From: Musa acuminata AAA Group
Lineage: Eukaryota; Streptophyta; Magnoliopsida; Zingiberales; Musaceae
Reading direction: 5' to 3'
Assembly (NCBI RefSeq): GCF_036884655.1
Contig: NC_088339.1
Coordinates: forward strand, 22,543,501 to 22,607,500
DNA: 64,000 nucleotides
How positions within the stretch are numbered: position 1 is the first letter of the stretch; each line of letters opens with the position of its first letter. The notes beneath the pieces are model-generated. The model saw nothing but the letters and a program-made list of their open reading frames with translations. It made no database searches and was not told the DNA's origin. Shown here piece by piece: positions 58,801-64,000 of the stretch. The position numbers and the translations under genes were made by a program.

Positions 58801-59009
58801 TTACAGAAGAAAACACCTATTCAAAGCATAATCTATAAAACTGAGGCTGGGGCCAAACCCTAGCTCGGTGAAGACGACCACAAGCAAGAAAAATGGGCAG
58901 ATCTGAAGAGAAAGAGGGTAGAGAACAAGAATGAAGCTTACTCCTGGTAAGCGGAAAGAAGGAACACGGAGGCGAAGAGGACCCTTCCGGCGAACGAGAC
59001 AAACCCCAT
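55848..59009 (-). CDS. HR-like lesion-inducing family membrane protein (HR_lesion domain), five exons
   Basis: Exons on the - strand are 59009-58942, 56598-56484, 56384-56295, 56135-56037 and 55952-55848, with matching phases and 158 residues. The protein starts MGFVSFAGRVLFASVFLLSA, a first membrane segment. It continues with a conserved FGVDGGPAAKV stretch, a second segment in exon 3 (IAATIVLKGLGGLLFIFSSS), a third around LLHLAVVTPIVFDFYNYD, and a last (NLALFGALLFFLGM). It ends in a basic tail, KRQSKRKAAPKTKTV. The family is named after a tobacco ORF whose overexpression gave HR-like lesions; members are small four-helix proteins related to DoxX, probably of internal membranes, with unclear biochemistry. 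Exon 3 uses a GTCTGT donor. Intron 1 is 2343 bp and contains a short repeat cluster. Close match to the family throughout, with no lesions. Confidence 0.93.
57204..57352. repeat. GAGGATGCATGTATAT repeat cluster in intron 1
   Basis: Six copies of GAGGATGCATGTATAT (the last with GTGT) occur in 150 bp, some head-to-tail and some separated by ATTAAAA-type spacers. Each contains ATGCAT, a small palindrome. Confidence 0.85.
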
Positions 59010-59082
59010 CGCACTCTCCTCCCCAACTCCACCAACGAAAGCCTCTACAGGAGAGAAGACGAGATCTGCCGCTCGCTCTCTC

Positions 59083-59090
59083 TATTTAAA
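59083..59090 (-). promoter_or_regulatory. TATA box of the lesion-inducer-like gene
   Basis: TTTAAATA on the - strand, about 75 bp upstream of the ATG at 59009, followed by a CT-rich leader. Spacing fits a short 5' UTR. Confidence 0.55.
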
Positions 59091-59214
59091 GCTGAGGACA
59101 AGCCTGCCACTGGTAGTCTCCATATTCACGGAAGTGCCACTGCATGGCCCCGGCCTCCAACGGTCGGGATTGGCTTTTTGATTAAAGTATGCTTCAGACA
59201 CTGAGGCCAGCTGT

Positions 59215-59760
59215 CAAGATTCGCGATCCGGTGGGCCGCACATGGTCTCTGACGGCGATTTAACTGGGGAGAGAGGCGAATGGATCCGGGCCGTACGATG
59301 ACGGATCCGATCCGTTAACTCTGACGACGATTTGACTCCACAGACATCAGATGGATCCGGGGCGTTAAATCTGACAACCGGAGCATTAGATGGGTCGGGT
59401 TTGTACGACCCCTGATCTGATCCGTTAAAATACGATTCCGATGGGTGACTTGACGGCGATTTGACTCCCCATCCCCGAAGACAAACGAATGGATCAGGGC
59501 CGTACGATGTCGGATCCAATCCGTTAAATCCGACTCACGGTCTCTGACGGCAGTCTCACGCGGGACAGACAAATGGATCCGGACCGTACGACGCCGAATC
59601 CGATCCCTGGCGCACTTCTGACGGCCGTGTGATGCCGGATCTGATCCGTTAAGTCCGGTCTCAGACGGGCTAATCAATGGTGCTTCACGGCGATTCGACT
59701 ACAGACAAATGGATACGGGTCGTATATATCGGATCGGATCGGATCCGATTAAATACAGAG
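59215..59760. repeat. degenerate GC-rich tandem repeat upstream of the lesion-inducer-like gene
   Basis: About five imperfect units of roughly 110 bp share three blocks: CTGACGGCGATTTGACTCC, GACAAATGGATCCGG followed by CCGTACGA, and GGATCCGATCCGTTAAATC. The ORFs on the - strand here (59214-59677) are products of the repeat, not genes. Confidence 0.8.
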
Positions 59761-61021
59761 GAAAGAACAGGGCAAGTTATTGGTGACAAAGAAAACATTT
59801 TCTTGCAGATCTGTTCTAGGAGTTCCGTGGCCAGAAGACTTGGACTCCATTGCTGATTTCTTTCTTGACTTCATCACTGTGATCAAAAAAGAAGGATCTT
59901 TCATGGTGATCTCTAATTTCCTTGCAGTTTCCCAATGGCATTTCTGCAGAAGATCAGAACATTGGCTTTCTGAACTCTGAAGAACTGGCAGCAAGCTTTC
60001 TCAGTTGGATGAAGATAGTTAACTGAACCAGACTTCTGACAAGGATTTATAGAAAGAATCAAATAACGATGAGGATAGATCAAATTAGACAGAAGTGATT
60101 GGATGTCAACACATTCCATGAGAGCTGCAATATCAGTTATTAATGACCCGAGTCATTCTGACAGAGACTCGAGCAATCCTGTTGAGTCCTCCATAGACAT
60201 AATGTGCAAAACAGGAAACTGAACCATTCTGAAGTCAGCATCTTCAGCATAATGTGATTAGCTGTGCGTCTATTTCATTCGGTATTTGTTGGCTCATATG
60301 GTTGGGAAAGAAGCAATTTGATGTCTGAAAGATATCGGTAATTATATTTTAGTTGAGTGGCACCCGGGAATTGTTTTATGTTAGGTAAGCCATCGTTTCT
60401 CATTCAAGATTCAGAAGGATCAATCAATTGATGCAACCATCCTCTCATTGAATGTTGCTACCTGTCAATATGACGATGTTCATGAAATTGCATTTAGATA
60501 TTACTAGCCTTCTTCATGCTGGCCTTTAAAGGTCCCGCTGTCCACCTAAAAGCTTCTCTCATCTCTCAAAGAGAGGAGAGGAAAAAGAACTATGTTGCAG
60601 AAATTTATCGACATTATGCTGTTAAGTTTCAGAATTGGTAAGACAACATTTGGGGTATTCAAACATTTGGTGAGGATGAATGTAAGTGGTCTAATGTATA
60701 ATTATCTAAGATTAGCTTCAAGTGTTATTCAGCATTTAGGCAATCCAATCCAACGAGCTTTGAAAATATTATTGATTCTTATTATAAAACAAATATTGAA
60801 GCTTCTTTGTTGGCTATCAGACATTATCAGCATTATTCTAAGCTTTTATGGGCAACAGTTTGAGCATGTTCATACCATAAGGCAAAAAAGAGAGATTTTT
60901 TGGGATCTAATGTGGCAATAATGCCACAAAGAACGCGCAAAAGATTGGACTATTAATTCCATAATCTACATTTTAAGTTGAAGTCCAATCTCTACACACC
61001 CTTATGTACTGACATGGAATT
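59761..61021. other. intergenic, with one unassigned small ORF
   Basis: Apart from the 109-codon ORF at 60592-60921, no gene is recognised. Confidence 0.45.
60592..60921 (+). CDS. hypothetical small protein, 109 aa
   Basis: The ORF starts MLQKFIDIMLLSFRIGKTTF and ends IFWDLMWQ. The middle (about residues 57-86) is strongly hydrophobic and Ile/Leu-rich, suggesting a membrane helix. A CT-rich leader, with a TATA-like CTTTAAAG about 70 bp upstream, precedes the ATG. I recognise no family and cannot exclude a chance ORF. Confidence 0.3.
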   Translation: MLQKFIDIMLLSFRIGKTTFGVFKHLVRMNVSGLMYNYLRLASSVIQHLGNPIQRALKILLILIIKQILKLLCWLSDIISIILSFYGQQFEHVHTIRQKREIFWDLMWQ

Positions 61022-61996
61022 CTAATAGAAGACCTCCAATAACAAAGAAGCAAGGTTTCTCTTTGATCTCAGCTCAATTTGGAGGGGAAGGACAGCGCTG
61101 GGCGAGCTCGGGCCGAACGAGAAGAAGGACCTCTGGTATCTGCCAGAGCTGCTGCTTATCTCTCCGTTGACGTCTTGGAGATGCGAGTTCTGCTGCAAGA
61201 TCTTCTGAAGTTCCATGTCGAGCTGCCTGTCACCTGAAGAGCCCATGGAGAAGGACCTCCTCATGCGCTGGACGCAGAACTGCTCGTCTTTCTCCCTCAG
61301 GTCAATGCATTCATCCCCCATGCTGCTAAGGTATTGGAGCTTCCTCCCCTTCTTGTGTCCCAATCTCTGCTCTGTTTTCCATGGAGAAGTCGTATTAGTG
61401 GTGGTGAGTGCTCCGACAAGATCACTTCCGAAGTCTCTTACTTCTACCACTGCATCATTTCTCCGGTATGGATCAGAACTTGGAACTAAAGCCATTAGAT
61501 GATCAGTTGGAATCGGAGCTGTGATGCTCGACCTGCAGAGTGGGCAGTTGGCGTTGGCTTGAAGCCAAGTATCGATGCAGTCTATATGGAAGACATGGAA
61601 GAAATCAGGCAGCAGCTTAATCCTCTCTTCTTCATGGAATCCATTCAGGCAGACAGCGCACTCAGCAACGCTGTCAGCTTCTTCCCGATACCGAAAGGTT
61701 GGGATTGCCTGAATTGTCGATTCATCGAGGCCGAGTCCTTTGGCTGTGTTGGAGAAGGCCATGAATGGGCCAGCCCGCCGGCGGCGTCGTCGGGACCTGG
61801 AGAGCCGGCTGACGACGTCGGAGCGGTGCCAGTTCAAGCAGCACTTTATGACGAAGACGTAGTAGCTGAGGAGGAGGACGGAAGTGGTGACGATTCCGAC
61901 AATGGAGATGGCCAGGATGGGGAAGCTGGTGAGTGAAGAAGGAGACGGTGGTAGAGGCCGTGACTTCAGGGAAGGGTGGAAGCTCTGAGGGTCCAT
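61022..61996 (-). CDS. ATL-type RING-H2 finger protein, lacking one zinc ligand
   Basis: An intronless gene of 324 residues from the ATG at 61996 (MDPQSFHPS). An in-frame ATG 43 codons upstream (62125) adds sequence unlike the family and is probably 5' UTR. Family layout: a membrane segment FPILAISIVGIVTTSVLLLS near residues 25-45, then YYVFVIKCCLNWHRSDVV, an Arg-rich stretch, the GLD motif (GLDESTIQAIPTF, 89-101) and the RING-H2 domain (113-154). The zinc ligands are C113, C116, H134, H137, C140, C151 and C154. Position 132, which should be the third Cys, is Phe (TTC, one base from TGC). ATL proteins are membrane-anchored E3 ubiquitin ligases, often in defence and stress signalling; loss of this ligand would be expected to disrupt the first zinc site and E2 binding. 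The rest of the protein is intact, including a long Ser-rich tail, so either the change is recent or the protein has a non-ligase role. Confidence 0.9.
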   Translation of the reverse strand: MDPQSFHPSLKSRPLPPSPSSLTSFPILAISIVGIVTTSVLLLSYYVFVIKCCLNWHRSDVVSRLSRSRRRRRRAGPFMAFSNTAKGLGLDESTIQAIPTFRYREEADSVAECAVCLNGFHEEERIKLLPDFFHVFHIDCIDTWLQANANCPLCRSSITAPIPTDHLMALVPSSDPYRRNDAVVEVRDFGSDLVGALTTTNTTSPWKTEQRLGHKKGRKLQYLSSMGDECIDLREKDEQFCVQRMRRSFSMGSSGDRQLDMELQKILQQNSHLQDVNGEISSSSGRYQRSFFSFGPSSPSAVLPLQIELRSKRNLASLLLEVFY

Positions 61997-62129
61997 CGAG
62001 GATGCAAAGGAGCTGTCTCCGATGAGCTCATGCACACAAGGATCAGAAAGGAAATCCGAGAGATCAGCTGAATCGAGTTGAATCCAATGCAGACAAGTGC
62101 TGTGAGTGCGTGTGTCAGGGATCACAGTG

Positions 62130-62355
62130 AGACACGAAATACAAGTGGAGTTAGAGGAGACAGGAAATACAACTGGTTCACGGTGGACTCACAAATGTAA
62201 CTGTGTCTGGGTCACTGTAGATCATGGTGAGACAAGAAATACAAGTGGAGGTAGAGGCACTGGGAGACTTGAATTGAAGTGGGTAATGGAAGTGGAGGTT
62301 GAGAGCCTACATCTCTTCCAAGATGACTGTAACTGTGTCTGGGTCACTGTAGGTT
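62130..62355. repeat. short imperfect repeats upstream of ATL
   Basis: TGTAACTGTGTCTGGGTCAC followed by TGTAG occurs near 62197 and 62330. GAAATACAAGTGGAG-type units occur near 62137, 62162 and 62235. Confidence 0.75.
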
Positions 62356-63776
62356 TAGCAATGGAGATAAGCGGGGAATGTGGTGGAAAGTGTTGCAGAG
62401 ATGATGCTGTCTTTCGCTTTGGGTTGGGTCCATGCAATAGGTGGTCGACTGATGTTGATGTGGAGGACTGTTCATCCAAAGACCACAGGAAGGAGACAAC
62501 TCTCGAGTCTCATCAATGAACAAGGTAGAACTGCTGAGACAAATTTCTTTTGGCTGTGAAACAAGGTAGACTGTGGCGGTATAATAATATTCCTAAGCAG
62601 CCCATTGGAAACAGCTTGTGACTGAGTCCAACCCTGCAGCTTGTAAGTAATCCCTGTACATGAATAGATAGATGATGCATTGGATCAGTCATTGAGACGA
62701 AGTATAGAAGACAACAGAAGCAGTGTTGGTGCTATTTGTATGGCAAAGGAGGGGTGTTTTTCGTATCGAAGGAAAGAAAAGGAGGACAGGATGTGATGGT
62801 GGAGTTGACTGTCTCTTTAAGGGCATCATCTTTCCACTATCTTGATTGGAGAATATTCCTATAGTACATTCGAAGAAATATGAGTGTATTTTTTGTTTTT
62901 TGCTTTACTTTGAGGACAAATCAGTAAAGGATGATAGTTATTAGAACTTTAGAGTGACAAGAATAGATTTCATGAGTAAACGGACAAACACAACATTGCC
63001 ATGCATCATAAGTATCTCTATAGCCTAGCTTCTATTTCTTCTTATGCTCAAAATAAAATTGCATTCATAATTTATACCATTAAAGTCAGCTTTGATTTAT
63101 GTAATTCTAGAATGAGTGATCATATTCCTCTATTGTAATCAAGATTAATTTTTTTTAATCTATTCATGTGATATATTTTCAATCTTATATTATTTATTAT
63201 ACTATTTTTTATTATTCTTTCAATATATATAACAACAATTCAGAAAATTTCAACTATTTGGTGTTGATTACATGAACCTTTATCATCATTCACATCTATA
63301 AAAAGTTATATACTTAGTAAAGTTAAAAATATTTAAATTTTATTTGTTATTTTTATTAAAATATTTTTAGGTCTTCCTTCACTTCTCCTCGTATTATTAA
63401 TATTAATTATTTTATCTCTTCTAACTATTTTATCTTTAGGTGTTTTAAGTATGTGCTCATATCATTATAAATTATTCTTTCTCATCTTATCCACTATCAA
63501 AGTGATATCTAGTTATTCACAAATAAAAAATATTATTCTTATAATATATATATTATATCAATATTATTATATATTTATAATTTATTATTCTATTTTATTC
63601 TTTATTTTGTTATTCTATGTGCGATCCTTTATATTATTTTATTTTATATTATTATTTAGACCATAGTAAGTATATTACTTACTGCTTTATACATAATTCT
63701 AATATTTCATTATATTTTTATTTATTTTTAAATATATTATTTGATATTTACATTATGTTTTCTTAATTTTTATGAT

Positions 63777-63908
<132 letters not shown>

Positions 63909-64000
63909 GATATTTGTATTATTTTATGGTTGCATTCATTCAATTATATGAATATAAACTATATTAATAATTTTGTTGTGAATATATTTCTTAAACAATA

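Noticed and set aside
59214..59677. Minus-strand ORFs of about 100-120 codons
   Set aside because: They arise from degenerate GC-rich repeats. Their composition (Pro/Ser/Arg/Asp) reflects the repeated GGATCCG blocks.
61499..61936. 145-codon plus-strand ORF
   Set aside because: It is a shadow of the ATL gene on the other strand.

Overview
This window is nuclear DNA of a flowering plant. It has GT-AG introns, plant-specific gene families (an AHL AT-hook protein, a CRCK receptor-like cytoplasmic kinase, an ATL RING-H2 protein, an EAR-motif zinc finger) and nested plant LTR retrotransposons. GC-rich coding sequence (the AHL gene) beside very AT-rich spacers suggests a monocot, perhaps of the banana/ginger type; that placement is inference and weak.

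Layout. 1-4 kb: decayed, intron-containing copy of a RING-type E3 ligase gene, with a tRNA-derived SINE-like fragment in one intron. 6.0-10.1 kb: intact six-exon CRCK-type kinase gene (+). 10.22-29.30 kb: a Ty3/Gypsy element of the Tat lineage on the - strand, flanked by the 5-bp duplication AGTAC. It has broken gag and pol, a sense-opposed spliced antisense ORF, and a 140-bp tandem array in its 3' region. A complete but mutated Ty1/Copia element (12829-21435, + strand, TSD ACTTC, two 1496-bp LTRs) is nested in that 3' region. 29.98-30.49 kb: TAC1/SUPERMAN-like C2H2 zinc-finger gene (+). 36.0-36.9 kb: AHL gene (-). 40.2-44.1 kb: five-exon Bet1-type SNARE gene (-). 45.24-45.79 kb: solo LTR with TSD TTTAG. 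46-53.7 kb: very AT-rich spacer made largely of a diverged ~300-bp tandem repeat whose monomers carry long inverted repeats, plus a near-perfect 1048-bp tandem duplication. 54.6 kb: fragment of 25S rDNA. 55.8-59.0 kb: five-exon HR-lesion-inducing-like membrane protein gene (-). 61.0-62.0 kb: ATL-type RING-H2 gene (-) that lacks one zinc ligand. The rest is microsatellite-rich intergenic DNA.

The host genes look like independent housekeeping, signalling and regulatory genes, not a pathway cluster.

The most unusual structure is in the untranslated leader of the Copia element. Four hairpins share an identical apical sequence, while their basal stems differ completely in sequence yet each stays self-complementary. 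That is covariation, and it points to a selected RNA structure. Other points for a second look: the hairpin-bearing 300-bp repeat, the AHL gene whose conserved N-terminus starts at a CTG, the ATL protein with a Cys-to-Phe zinc-ligand change, and the Gypsy element whose two LTRs share R-U5 but not U3.
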